Source of the DNA: Sutcliffiella horikoshii
GTDB lineage: Bacteria > Bacillota > Bacilli > Bacillales > Bacillaceae_I
NCBI RefSeq assembly: GCF_021991925.1
Contig: NZ_RXZI01000012.1
Coordinates: forward strand, 1 to 64,000
Direction of reading: 5' to 3'
Length of the DNA: 64,000 nt
The notes under the pieces were generated by a model. That model saw only the letters and a list, made by a program, of their open reading frames with translations, had not been told where the DNA came from and searched no databases. Positions within the stretch are counted from its first letter, which is position 1. Every line of letters begins with the position of its first letter. A program made the position numbers and the translations under genes. This document shows positions 7,692-15,292 of the stretch, piece by piece.

Positions 7692-7892
7692 CCGTTTATT
7701 CTTTATGGCTATTCATCCCCCTTTCTTCTTTATTAAGAACTAATGATATAGCATGTCCGGATTTATGTTAAGTTGCATTATGCCTATTTTATTCACTATA
7801 TAGAACAAGTTAAAATTGGTTGTTATTACCTATTTTTAATTAATTTTCCATAGGGACTGTGAAATACTGCTTAGGTAGGAAGGCCGAGCATA

Positions 7893-7919
7893 AAAAAAAC
7901 CCAACCATAAAGGGTCGGG
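7893..7919 (-). terminator. Terminator of the MFS-TetR operon
   Basis: On the minus strand CCCGACC pairs with GGTTGGG, followed by TTTTTTTT. It stands four bases after the regulator stop codon. Confidence 0.88.
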
Positions 7920-7922
7920 GGC

Positions 7923-8543
7923 TTATTTCTTCACACCTAATGCTATTTTTAGAAATTCCACAAACAGCTCTGCCTGCTCTTTTATTTTGAGGTCTTCACT
8001 GGGCAGAATGGTATGGTCTAAAGCCAGACCATCCAGGAAAGTGACAATGGAACGTGCGAGAACTTCACTTTGGAAAGATGGTTGGAATTCCCCTCTTTCC
8101 TGGCCCTGTTCAATGATGTCCCTGTATATTTTTACACCATTTTCATAACGGACCTTCCCATACTCCCTTCTCCGCTGATCCTTTCTTCCCGAAATGAAAA
8201 ATTCCAGATTGGAAGGCCCCATCGGATCCATCTTATCGTTTGGCTTTTTGTCTTTCCCAAACATACAGGAAAGCAGCAGTTCCCAGTGGGAAGCCACATT
8301 ATCTTTCAGAAGCTCGGCACTATTGTTCATGGACTCCTTCAATGCTTCATCCAGTATGGTTTCATACACATCCTCTTTATTGGAAAAGTACTGATACAAG
8401 CCGCCACGGCTTATGTTCGCCTTCTCCATGATGTGCTTCATTGTCGTCTTTTCGTAGCCATGCTCGATAAAAACCTCTTTTGCTTTATTCAGTATATAAG
8501 CTCTACGTTGTTCCATGTGTTCCTTGCTGACTTTCGGAGACAC
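7923..8543 (-). CDS. TetR/AcrR-family transcriptional regulator
   Basis: A 206-residue protein. An N-terminal TetR helix-turn-helix covers about residues 14-60 (TTMKHIMEKANISRGGLYQY), followed by a helical ligand/dimerisation domain. The start is GTG at 8543 with GGGGGA upstream, overlapping the transporter stop by 41 nt, so the two genes are translationally linked. It probably represses its own operon through the two palindromes at 9795-9839. The ligand cannot be predicted; B. subtilis lacks this operon at this place. Confidence 0.9.
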   Translation of the reverse strand: MSPKVSKEHMEQRRAYILNKAKEVFIEHGYEKTTMKHIMEKANISRGGLYQYFSNKEDVYETILDEALKESMNNSAELLKDNVASHWELLLSCMFGKDKKPNDKMDPMGPSNLEFFISGRKDQRRREYGKVRYENGVKIYRDIIEQGQERGEFQPSFQSEVLARSIVTFLDGLALDHTILPSEDLKIKEQAELFVEFLKIALGVKK

Positions 8544-9774
8544 TGATCTTCCCCCGCTCTATATTATTTTTAAAAGTAAGACCCAGTATTGAGATGACGA
8601 CCAATAGGGATGCTGTAATTATAAATGTCGGTAACACTCCCCATACAGTGGCAAGCCAACCTCCCAACAAAGGGCCGATTATGGTCGCTGTTGTGGTTAC
8701 ACTGTTTATCACTCCGAAGACCCTGCCTGTCATGTGAACAGGTGTACTGGTTTGAACAGCAGCCTGAAACGGGATGAAAACAAGTCCAGCTGCAAACCCG
8801 GCCAATAATCCAAGTGCAGGTCCCCATAGCGTGGATAATGCTGTATCAAGCCCGGTCAGTACTGCCATCATGCCAAATCCTAAGCCAAGGCCGCATACCC
8901 CGAGGAACATGAGGCTGAGGGCATGATAGCCTGTTTTCTTGGCTAGCAAGGCCCCTGATAAGAGCATGCCGATTCCTGAAGCCGTGACGATAAAACCGAA
9001 AAGGTCGGGTGAAGCCTGTGAGAGCTCCCTTATCAATACGATAATCTGGGAATCTGAAAGCTGCAAGATTAAAAGGCTGATTCCAAGCACCAATATTCCG
9101 ACCAGCAAATAGCGGCTTCCTTTGATAAAGGCCATTCCTTCCAAAAACTCCTCTTTAAAAGAAGTTTTATTCATTCCCCCGGATTCCTCAGTAGGGGCAA
9201 TTGTCTCTTTAACCGTTTTCGGCAAGGTGAATAATAACAGGGCCGAGAGGATAAAAGTCACCGAGTCTATATAGAAAACAAGCTGTGTACTGAAGGCAGT
9301 AACCAATAACCCGCTCAGCAACGGACCAATCACCTTTGTACTTGCATCGATCATAGAGGTGATGGACATGGCACTCTTCATATGCTCCTGATGTACGAGT
9401 TCCTTCAGTTTACCATTCTTAGCGGGAACAAAGACAGCGGACAGCATTCCAATAAAAAATAAACACACATACACCATCCAAATCGAGCTTGCGAAGGCAA
9501 GTATCAATATAAGCACCGCTCTTCCAAGGTCTGAAACCACCATCAGCGTTCTCCGGTTCACTCTGTCTGCAACTGTCCCTGCAAAAGGCCCCAAAAGCGC
9601 CATTGGAATCGCCAGGCTCAAAATTACAAAGGAGACCTCCATCGGTGAGGCTTGCCACTTCAATCCCACAAGCGTCATTATCGCAACAATACTCAACCAA
9701 TCACCCAAACTTGAAATCAACTGTGCCAACATCAGCGTAAGAAATCCTCTATTTCTGTTCAACTTCACGTCCAT
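8503..9774 (-). CDS. MFS efflux transporter
   Basis: A 423-residue membrane protein with about twelve hydrophobic segments. The MFS motif A region between TM2 and TM3 reads GTVADRVNRR (about residues 66-75). The N-terminus resembles the MFS_3 / enterobactin-exporter-like group (LISSLGDWLS). It probably exports a drug or metabolite; the substrate is unknown. It is the first gene of a two-gene operon with the TetR regulator. GGAGGG precedes the ATG. The pair lies downstream of the rpsI region, in a stretch not shared with B. subtilis. Confidence 0.88.
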   Translation of the reverse strand: MDVKLNRNRGFLTLMLAQLISSLGDWLSIVAIMTLVGLKWQASPMEVSFVILSLAIPMALLGPFAGTVADRVNRRTLMVVSDLGRAVLILILAFASSIWMVYVCLFFIGMLSAVFVPAKNGKLKELVHQEHMKSAMSITSMIDASTKVIGPLLSGLLVTAFSTQLVFYIDSVTFILSALLLFTLPKTVKETIAPTEESGGMNKTSFKEEFLEGMAFIKGSRYLLVGILVLGISLLILQLSDSQIIVLIRELSQASPDLFGFIVTASGIGMLLSGALLAKKTGYHALSLMFLGVCGLGLGFGMMAVLTGLDTALSTLWGPALGLLAGFAAGLVFIPFQAAVQTSTPVHMTGRVFGVINSVTTTATIIGPLLGGWLATVWGVLPTFIITASLLVVISILGLTFKNNIERGKISVSESQQGTHGTT

Positions 9775-9794
9775 CCCATTCCCTCCATTAATAA

Positions 9795-9839
9795 CGACAT
9801 TAGTGTCTATTTAAAACTATTATATCGACACAGATGTCG
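9795..9839 (-). promoter_or_regulatory. Promoter with two TetR-type operators
   Basis: Two palindromes share the form GACA-N4-TGTC: 9796-9807 (TTAG spacer) and 9826-9839 (CGACA-CAGA-TGTCG). On the minus strand a consensus -10 TATAAT (9818-9823) lies between them, so one operator falls in the -35/-10 spacer and the other in the early transcribed region. This is the expected design for repression by the encoded TetR protein. Confidence 0.7.
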
Positions 9840-9992
9840 TTTTGATACCTTTTTTTAAAAAAAATTAAAGCAGGATTAAATATGGGTGTTGAATTACTGA
9901 GATTACTCGCGAATCCGGGACGGGTACTGGAGCTGGATGCGTATATATATGTACACACAGAGTCCCCTAAAAAATTTAATTTTCCGAACACC

Positions 9993-10021
9993 AAAAACCC
10001 CCAACCACAAAGGGCCGGGGG
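9993..10021 (-). terminator. Displaced rpsI terminator (left of the duplicated rpsI end)
   Basis: On the minus strand CCCCCGGCC pairs with GGTTGGGGG (two G-U), followed by TTTTT. It follows the stop codon of the displaced S9 C-terminal remnant and was presumably the native rpsI terminator. Confidence 0.8.
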
Positions 10022-10043
10022 TTTTCCATATTGGAATCCGAAG

Positions 10044-10089
10044 ATTAACGTTTGGAGAACTGAGGTGCACGACGAGCGCCCTTAAGTCC
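10044..10089 (-). repeat. Left direct repeat: displaced rpsI 3' end (att-like)
   Basis: These 46 bp match 11852-11897 with one mismatch, including a 35-bp identical core. In the minus frame they encode [14 protein letters not shown] and a stop, the exact S9 C-terminus; the mismatch is a synonymous Ser codon (TCC against TCA). No rpsI sequence lies upstream of it, so this is a severed gene end, as left when an element integrates into a gene's 3' end. Confidence 0.88.
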
Positions 10090-10247
10090 ATAATTTGTAT
10101 ATATACTATGAAGAAAAAATAAAACTATATATCCAAGGTTTAAGTTTATTTTTATTCCTTAAATTTAAGTGTAATAATATAGGTTCTATATGTTTCGTGA
10201 ACAAATCGTAACCCCTAAAATACATTGGAAATATATCCATGGTTAAA

Positions 10248-10290
10248 CCAAAAAGGAAAAGAACCACTTTCTCTAAAAGACGTTCCTTTT
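10248..10290 (-). terminator. Likely terminator of the HTH-PIN operon
   Basis: An imperfect inverted repeat (GTTCCTTTTC on the right, GGAAAAGAAC on the left) follows the PIN gene stop, and the minus strand then runs into CCTTTTTGG. The stem contains a bulge, so confidence is moderate. Confidence 0.5.
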
Positions 10291-10304
10291 CTTTAATAAC
10301 GTAT

Positions 10305-10850
10305 TTATATAGAATTATAAAAATCTATAGGATCGATTCGAATAATGGAACCGATTTGATCAGGAAAACGCTTAGTATTTCTGGTGACTATGTAATTACA
10401 TTCTGTTTCAATTGCGGTTGCCCACACGTGAAAATCATGAATGTCGAACTGTTCCAATGGGAGCTTCATTCCATGTTGTTGGGCAATCGCTTGTGCATGT
10501 TCATCCGAACAGGCTGCGATCTCGAGAAGTGCCTCTCCAATTGAGATTGATGGTTTTTGTGTGAGCATTTTGATAACCTCGTAACTACTACGGGACACAA
10601 CGCTATTAGTCACTTCTTGACCTTGTAAAGAAGGGAAGACGAAATGATTTATAAACGAATCAATCGTCTCCCAATCAAACACTTTTTTGTTTGTCTTACT
10701 ACCTAGTCCTTTAGATGCATTTCGTACAAATTCTAATAAACAGACATTTGAAATAATGGGTTGATAAATGCCTAATCGAGCAACAGTAAGCAATTTTCGA
10801 TTTATACCATTAGTGAGCAAGGCACCGCACAAAACTGTGGTATCAATCAT
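10305..10850 (-). CDS. PIN-domain ribonuclease, likely toxin of a TA-like pair
   Basis: A 181-residue PIN-fold protein beginning MIDTTVLCGA. Acidic residues of the active site are D3, E40 (LLEFVR) and D139 (HDFHVWA); the fourth usual Asp, before IVTRN, is N152 (CNYIVTRNTKRF). PIN toxins of the VapC type cleave RNA using Mg2+. The start at 10850 lies 4 nt after the HTH gene stop with no clear ribosome-binding site, so translation is probably coupled. A longer frame to 10922 would run back into the HTH gene. The pairing suggests toxin-antitoxin or defence; the RNA target is unknown. Confidence 0.78.
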   Translation of the reverse strand: MIDTTVLCGALLTNGINRKLLTVARLGIYQPIISNVCLLEFVRNASKGLGSKTNKKVFDWETIDSFINHFVFPSLQGQEVTNSVVSRSSYEVIKMLTQKPSISIGEALLEIAACSDEHAQAIAQQHGMKLPLEQFDIHDFHVWATAIETECNYIVTRNTKRFPDQIGSIIRIDPIDFYNSI

Positions 10851-10854
10851 GGCT

Positions 10855-11574
10855 CTAGGAGTAATCAAGGTCGAGGTCAAACTCATCCACTTCGCCTCCA
10901 AACTGTTCACGGGTGTTTTCATCTACATCTTTCATAAAAGAATCTGCTTTTCTCGCTTCTTGTAAAGTCATTTTAAAGAATTTTTGAGGAATTCTCCAGT
11001 GCCCCCCATCGGTTTTGAAAGCACCTGGAAATTTTCCTTTTTCACACCAGCGACGGATGGTTTGATCTGAAACTCCCCCAATCTCTGCTGCTTCACTTGA
11101 TTTTACATATTCTGCCTTTTCTGATTCAGCAGCAATTCTTCCAAGAATTGAACGGTCATAAATTTTTGCACCCTTAAGAACTTTATAACGCTTTTGTTCC
11201 TTAAATTTATGTTCAATTAATGATTTTAATAATTGTTTGTGCAAGTAATCAGCTTCTCTGTGAGTGTCAGACAACAAATGAACGAAGCGATCTAAATACT
11301 CCGTAGTTAGTTCTGCTACCTCTTCTTCTTTCCTTTGCTCCACTAATTGAGCAATTTCTTTTGACAATGATTGCATATAAAGTATTTCTTTTTCTTCTAA
11401 TTGCTTTTGTGGAGTAGGAAAAGCACGAAAGGAAATTGTTCCTCCTATCGATTGAACAGTTTGAACAGCAATGGCTTTCATTACTTCAACAGCATCTGTA
11501 TAATGTTGACCTTTTACTAATGTCAAAGCACTTTTCCATAATCCATCTTCAGTTTGCCATTTCGTTACATACAT
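10855..11574 (-). CDS. Excisionase/MerR-type HTH protein, likely antitoxin
   Basis: A 239-residue protein with a helical N-terminal part (1-150) that contains a Glu/Lys/Gln-rich segment. An excisionase-like helix-turn-helix follows at about 157-197 (SSEAAEIGGVSDQTIRRW, then GGHWRIP), and the tail is strongly acidic (about 217-239, ending DEFDLDLDYS). The acidic tail after a DNA-binding domain is the usual layout of an antitoxin that also autoregulates. GGAGGG precedes the ATGs at 11580 and 11574; spacing favours 11574. Directly upstream of the PIN gene. An alternative role is excision factor of the cassette. Confidence 0.75.
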   Translation of the reverse strand: MYVTKWQTEDGLWKSALTLVKGQHYTDAVEVMKAIAVQTVQSIGGTISFRAFPTPQKQLEEKEILYMQSLSKEIAQLVEQRKEEEVAELTTEYLDRFVHLLSDTHREADYLHKQLLKSLIEHKFKEQKRYKVLKGAKIYDRSILGRIAAESEKAEYVKSSEAAEIGGVSDQTIRRWCEKGKFPGAFKTDGGHWRIPQKFFKMTLQEARKADSFMKDVDENTREQFGGEVDEFDLDLDYS

Positions 11575-11802
11575 ATTCATCCCTCCTTCAATTATTCTTA
11601 TGTTTAGTATACCACACAAGTCAACAAAAAATCCAACAAACTCAACATTTTTTTATAGTTCAACTTCTGTTGCGATCGTTTCAAACCAATAAACCGGTTA
11701 AGGTGTAACCGTAATTTTTGGACAAAGGATGAGGTTAAGCAATTTTTAAATTTACTAATAAATTATTGTGACTGATATGTAACCAATAACACATTTTCGC
11801 AA

Positions 11803-11834
11803 TAAAAAAGACCCCCAACCAAAATGGTTGAGAG
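11803..11834 (-). terminator. Current rpsI terminator (element-supplied)
   Basis: On the minus strand CTCTCAACCA pairs with TGGTTGGGGG (two G-U) around a 3-nt loop, followed by TCTTTTTTATT. It sits at the same distance from the S9 stop as the left terminator but differs in sequence. Confidence 0.82.
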
Positions 11835-11851
11835 CCTTCGAAACATTGATA

Positions 11852-11897
11852 ATTAACGTTTTGAGAACTGAGGTGCACGACGAGCGCCCTTAAGTCC
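11852..11897 (-). repeat. Right direct repeat within intact rpsI (att-like)
   Basis: The last 14 codons of rpsI and its stop match 10044-10089 over 46 bp with one mismatch. Identity ends abruptly upstream of the GGACTTAAG codons, as expected if the repeat marks a recombination core. Confidence 0.85.
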
Positions 11898-12245
11898 GTA
11901 TTTTTTACGTTCTTTCATACGCGCGTCACGAGTCAGAAGACCTGCACGCTTTAAAGAAGCACGGAACTCAGGATCAGCTTGTAATAATGCACGAGCGATT
12001 CCGTGACGGATCGCACCAGCTTGACCAGTGTATCCTCCACCGTCAACGTTTACCAATACATCGTAGTTACCTTCTGTTTCAGTAACTGCCAATGGTTGTT
12101 TAACAACGTTACGTAGAGCTTCGAATGGGATGTAGTTTTCGATATCACGATCGTTGATCACGATTTGTCCGTTACCAGGAACTAGACGTACACGTGCAAC
12201 GGAGCTTTTACGACGACCTGTGCCGTAGTATTGTACTTGTGCCAA
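11853..12245 (-). CDS. rpsI: 30S ribosomal protein S9
   Basis: A 130-residue S9 with the typical [16 protein letters not shown] start and the C-terminal [11 protein letters not shown] tail that reaches toward the P-site tRNA. It is full length. It is second in the rplM-rpsI operon, 20 bp after rplM. Its 3' end carries the cassette duplication, and the reading frame is intact through the junction. Confidence 0.97.
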   Translation of the reverse strand: MAQVQYYGTGRRKSSVARVRLVPGNGQIVINDRDIENYIPFEALRNVVKQPLAVTETEGNYDVLVNVDGGGYTGQAGAIRHGIARALLQADPEFRASLKRAGLLTRDARMKERKKYGLKGARRAPQFSKR

Positions 12246-12265
12246 AGTTATACCCTCCTTATTAA

Positions 12266-12703
12266 TTAACCGCGAAGTTCGTAAACTTCTGGTTGTTGTG
12301 CTTGGTGTGGATGCTCGCTTCCAGCATACACATTCAATTTTTTAGCTTGCTGACGTCCAAGACTTCCTTTTGGAAGCATGCCTTTGATTGCTAGTTCTAA
12401 CATCTTTGTAGGATAGTTAGTACGCATTTCCAAAGCCGTTCTTTGTTTTAGTCCACCTGGGTGCATTGTGTGACGGTAGTAGATCTTACCGTTCAACTTG
12501 TTACCAGTTAAGTGGATTTTTTCTGCATTGATGATAATTACATGATCTCCAGTGTCTACGTTTGGAGTAAATGTTGGTTTATGTTTACCACGTAAAATGG
12601 ATGCAACTTCACTTGCAAGACGACCTAAAGTTTGACCTTCAGCGTCAACCACGTACCATTTACGATTTACTTCGCTAGCTTTCGCCATAAACGTTGTACG
12701 CAT
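12266..12703 (-). CDS. rplM: 50S ribosomal protein L13
   Basis: A 145-residue L13, an early-assembling 50S protein. Family segments visible: [16 protein letters not shown] near the start, [16 protein letters not shown] in the middle and the LKQRTALEM / LPKGSLGRQ region. GGAGGG lies before ATGCGTACA. It is first in the rplM-rpsI operon, behind a sigma-A promoter and an L13-type leader, so autogenous control by L13 is likely. Confidence 0.97.
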   Translation of the reverse strand: MRTTFMAKASEVNRKWYVVDAEGQTLGRLASEVASILRGKHKPTFTPNVDTGDHVIIINAEKIHLTGNKLNGKIYYRHTMHPGGLKQRTALEMRTNYPTKMLELAIKGMLPKGSLGRQQAKKLNVYAGSEHPHQAQQPEVYELRG

Positions 12704-12759
12704 TAAATTTCCCTCCTAAAAAAAATAAACCTTTTATTTTTCATTTCTTCATATATTTT

Positions 12760-12812
12760 ATTCAACACGATGAAACTCTTCCGGGGCTTGATCGTGGGGT
12801 TAAAATACATAC
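12760..12812 (-). ncRNA. L13 leader (ribosomal protein autoregulatory RNA)
   Basis: In the 5' UTR of rplM the minus strand carries CCCCACGAT ... GAAGAGTTTCATCGTG, in which CACGAT (12791-12796) pairs with ATCGTG (12766-12771). The purine-rich GAAGAGTTTC and the position match my recollection of the Firmicute L13 leader family. L13 is thought to bind it. Confidence 0.72.
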
Positions 12813-12820
12813 CATGTGAT

Positions 12821-12849
12821 ATCTTATATCTTTTTTGCCAGATTGTCAA
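12821..12849 (-). promoter_or_regulatory. Sigma-A promoter of rplM-rpsI
   Basis: TTGACA (12844-12849), a 17-bp spacer and TAAGAT (12821-12826) lie just after the truA stop codon and about 120 bp before rplM. Confidence 0.75.
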
Positions 12850-12867
12850 GAAAATGTTACACCAGGA

Positions 12868-13614
12868 TTAGTTGTCATCATAAACCACGTTCCAAAGGTA
12901 TAAACCGTGAGCTGGTGCCGTTTTTCCTGCCGCTCCCCTATCTCTCGCTTCCAGGATCGAAAAAATATCTTCTGGTAATTTTTTACCTTGTCCAATCTCC
13001 AATAAGGTACCCACGATGATACGGACCATATTGTATAAAAAGCCATTGCCGACAATGCGAAACTCCAGCTCCTCGCCAATCACAGCAGCTTCCAACGAGT
13101 AAATGGTCCTCACCTTGTCCTCTACCTCCGTCTTAGCGGAACAGAAGCTTGTAAAGTCGTGCTCACCAAGGAGATGCTCACACGCCTCCCTAATCGCCTC
13201 CACATCCAATGAAAAAGGATAATGAAACACCTGGTTACGATGAAATACATCAAAATCCTTCGCAAGGCTCACTTTGTACCTGTATTCCTTTTTCACCACA
13301 TCAAAGCGCGCATGGAAGCCCCCTGCTACAGACTCCACCCTCTTCACCCAAATATCCTTGGGCAAATGGGCATTCATCGCCTTTTGCCAAGCCTCTTCAG
13401 GAATGGTCAAAGGCGAGTCAAAATGTAGCACCTGACCGACCGCATGAACTCCTGCATCGGTGCGTCCAGAAGCAGAGACCTTGATTTCTGCCCCCTTGTG
13501 GATGCGTGACAGGGCACGCTGCACCTCGAGCTGGACCGTGCGCTTTTCCTTTTGGATCTGATAGCCTTCAAACTCTGCCCCATCATAGGAAAGGGTACAT
13601 TTTACTCTATTCAT
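12868..13614 (-). CDS. truA: tRNA pseudouridine(38-40) synthase TruA
   Basis: A 248-residue enzyme that isomerises U38-U40 in the tRNA anticodon arm. The catalytic aspartate is D53 in SGRTDAGVHA. I start at the ATG at 13614, preceded by GGAG about 8 nt upstream and giving the usual length; the longer frame to 13704 overlaps ecfT. It lies 14 bp after ecfT, so it is probably the last gene of the ECF operon, and it precedes the rplM promoter as in B. subtilis. Confidence 0.95.
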   Translation of the reverse strand: MNRVKCTLSYDGAEFEGYQIQKEKRTVQLEVQRALSRIHKGAEIKVSASGRTDAGVHAVGQVLHFDSPLTIPEEAWQKAMNAHLPKDIWVKRVESVAGGFHARFDVVKKEYRYKVSLAKDFDVFHRNQVFHYPFSLDVEAIREACEHLLGEHDFTSFCSAKTEVEDKVRTIYSLEAAVIGEELEFRIVGNGFLYNMVRIIVGTLLEIGQGKKLPEDIFSILEARDRGAAGKTAPAHGLYLWNVVYDDN

Positions 13615-13628
13615 CACATCTAACTCCA

Positions 13629-14426
13629 TTATGTTCGAATAAGAACCAAGATAAACGTAAGGACAGCAAGGACCACCATCAGCATGGTGTCCTTCGTCTG
13701 CCACTCCAGCAGGCGGAATTTCGTCCTTCCTTCGCCGCCCTTATAGCCGCGTGCTTCCATCGCTGTTGCGAGCTCTTCTGCGCGTTTGAATGCACTGATA
13801 AACAAAGGGACAAGCAAAGGCACCAACGCCTTTACACGCTCCTTCAGAGGCCCCACAGTGAAGTCTGCACCTCTTGCACTCTGCGCCTTCATGATTTTAT
13901 CGGTCTCTTGCATCAAAGTCGGGATGAATCGAAGGGAAATAGACATCATAAGCGCCAGCTCATGCACAGGGACCCCCACCTTTTTGAACGGCCCGAACAA
14001 GGTCTCCATCCCATCCGTGACCTCAATTGGTGTCGTCGTAAGTGTCAGGATCGTCGTAATGGTAATCAAGAATAAAAATCTTAAAGAGATGAAAATTGCT
14101 TGAATGACCCCTTCTTCATACACTTGAATAAACCCGACTTCAAAAAGAAGTGTCCCTTGTTTTGTCAAAAACACATGAAATAGCATCGTAAACAAGATGA
14201 TCCAGATGATTGGCTTTAAGCCCTTTAAAATGAATGGGACCGGAATTCTCGTCAATAATACCACTGCCAGCGTAAAGACACCGAGTAATCCATAGCCCCA
14301 GACGCTGTTAGCCAGGAACACGATCATCACAAAGATGAAGACAAGGAGCAGTTTCGCCCTTGGGTCCATCCGATGAATCAGAGAGGTTCCAGGAACATAC
14401 CGCCCAATAATCAAATTGTTCATCAT
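13629..14426 (-). CDS. ecfT: Energy-coupling factor transporter transmembrane protein EcfT
   Basis: A 265-residue membrane protein with several hydrophobic segments in the first 130 residues and near the C-terminus. The two cytoplasmic coupling motifs carry ARG: SARGADF (about 190) and AMEARGYKG (about 225), which dock on the two ATPases. EcfT holds exchangeable substrate-binding S components in the group II ECF complex for vitamin uptake. Its ATG overlaps the ecfA2 stop (ATGA). Confidence 0.95.
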   Translation of the reverse strand: MMNNLIIGRYVPGTSLIHRMDPRAKLLLVFIFVMIVFLANSVWGYGLLGVFTLAVVLLTRIPVPFILKGLKPIIWIILFTMLFHVFLTKQGTLLFEVGFIQVYEEGVIQAIFISLRFLFLITITTILTLTTTPIEVTDGMETLFGPFKKVGVPVHELALMMSISLRFIPTLMQETDKIMKAQSARGADFTVGPLKERVKALVPLLVPLFISAFKRAEELATAMEARGYKGGEGRTKFRLLEWQTKDTMLMVVLAVLTFILVLIRT

Positions 14427-15292
14427 GAGCCAGCCCCCCCGTTCATGCGGGACGCTATCGCCTGTGCCACTTCTTCAACAGTCAGACAAACTTCATCGAA
14501 CTTCTCGTCCAGACGGACTCCAAGATCTTTCATGAAAAGCACCGTCTCGGGAACATCAAGTCCAAGCTTTTGAAGCTCCTCAGCCTGTCCAAATATCTCC
14601 CTTGGTGTTCCTTTCAATCCAACCGTCCCCTTGTTCATCACCATGATGGTATCTGCATATCTTGCTGCATCCTCCATGCTGTGCGTGACAAGGATGGTTG
14701 TGAGATTTTGCTCCTTGTGCAACTTGTAAAATAGATCCATGATTTCTTTACGGCCACGAGGGTCCAGGCCTGCTGTCGGTTCATCCAGTACTAACACCTC
14801 TGGCTGCATGGCAAGCACTCCCGCTATAGCAACCCGGCGCATCTGCCCCCCACTTAAGTCAAACGGAGAGGCTTCTAAGTATTTATCAGGTAAACCAACC
14901 ATCTGTAAAGCTTCTTTTGCACGCCTTTTCGCTTCGTCTTCAGGTACGCCAAAATTAATCGGACCGAAGCACACATCCTTTTCCACTGTCTCATCAAATA
15001 GTTGATGTTCCGGAAATTGAAAAACGATTCCTACCTTTTTACGGATAGACTTAATGTTCTTTTCCTTCTTGTTAGCCTGCAGGGTAATATCCCCCACCTG
15101 GATACTCCCTTTGGTAGGCCTGAGCAACCCATTGAGGTGCTGCAAAAGCGTCGACTTACCGGACCCTGTATGTCCAATAATCGCCGTATAGGAGTTCTGT
15201 GGTATCAGCATGTTGACATCGAATAGGGCAACCCGTTCAAACGGGGTATTCGCCTGATAGCGATGTTCTAAGTCTTTGATTGTAATTTGCAT
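14423..15292 (-). CDS. ecfA2: ECF transporter ATPase EcfA2
   Basis: A 289-residue ABC ATPase: Walker A GHTGSGKST (about 40-48), Q-loop FQFPEHQLF, signature LSGGQMRRVAI, Walker B VLVLDEPTAGLD and the switch His in VTHSMED. It pairs with EcfA1 to power the EcfT-S-component complex. The start overlaps the end of ecfA1 by 25 nt and the stop overlaps ecfT, so the three genes are tightly coupled. Confidence 0.95.
   Translation of the reverse strand: MQITIKDLEHRYQANTPFERVALFDVNMLIPQNSYTAIIGHTGSGKSTLLQHLNGLLRPTKGSIQVGDITLQANKKEKNIKSIRKKVGIVFQFPEHQLFDETVEKDVCFGPINFGVPEDEAKRRAKEALQMVGLPDKYLEASPFDLSGGQMRRVAIAGVLAMQPEVLVLDEPTAGLDPRGRKEIMDLFYKLHKEQNLTTILVTHSMEDAARYADTIMVMNKGTVGLKGTPREIFGQAEELQKLGLDVPETVLFMKDLGVRLDEKFDEVCLTVEEVAQAIASRMNGGAGS

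Larger units (their letters stand above)
10044..11897. mobile_element. Putative 1.8-kb integrated cassette at the rpsI 3' end
   Basis: The DNA between the two rpsI-derived direct repeats holds a two-gene operon (HTH protein, PIN RNase) and about 200 bp of AT-rich DNA at each side. It encodes no recombinase or transposase. The right repeat restores rpsI and supplies a new terminator (11803-11834). The simplest inference is site-specific integration into rpsI by a recombinase acting in trans or since lost. Conserved gene 3' ends, rpsI among them, are known integration sites for integrative elements in Firmicutes. Confidence 0.7.

Noticed and set aside
8194-8546. Plus-strand ORFs across the TetR gene
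   Set aside because: They are antisense shadows; the TetR HTH on the minus strand is unambiguous.
10239-10544. 101-residue plus-strand ORF
   Set aside because: It is antisense to the PIN gene; the minus-strand frame has clear PIN motifs and operon structure.
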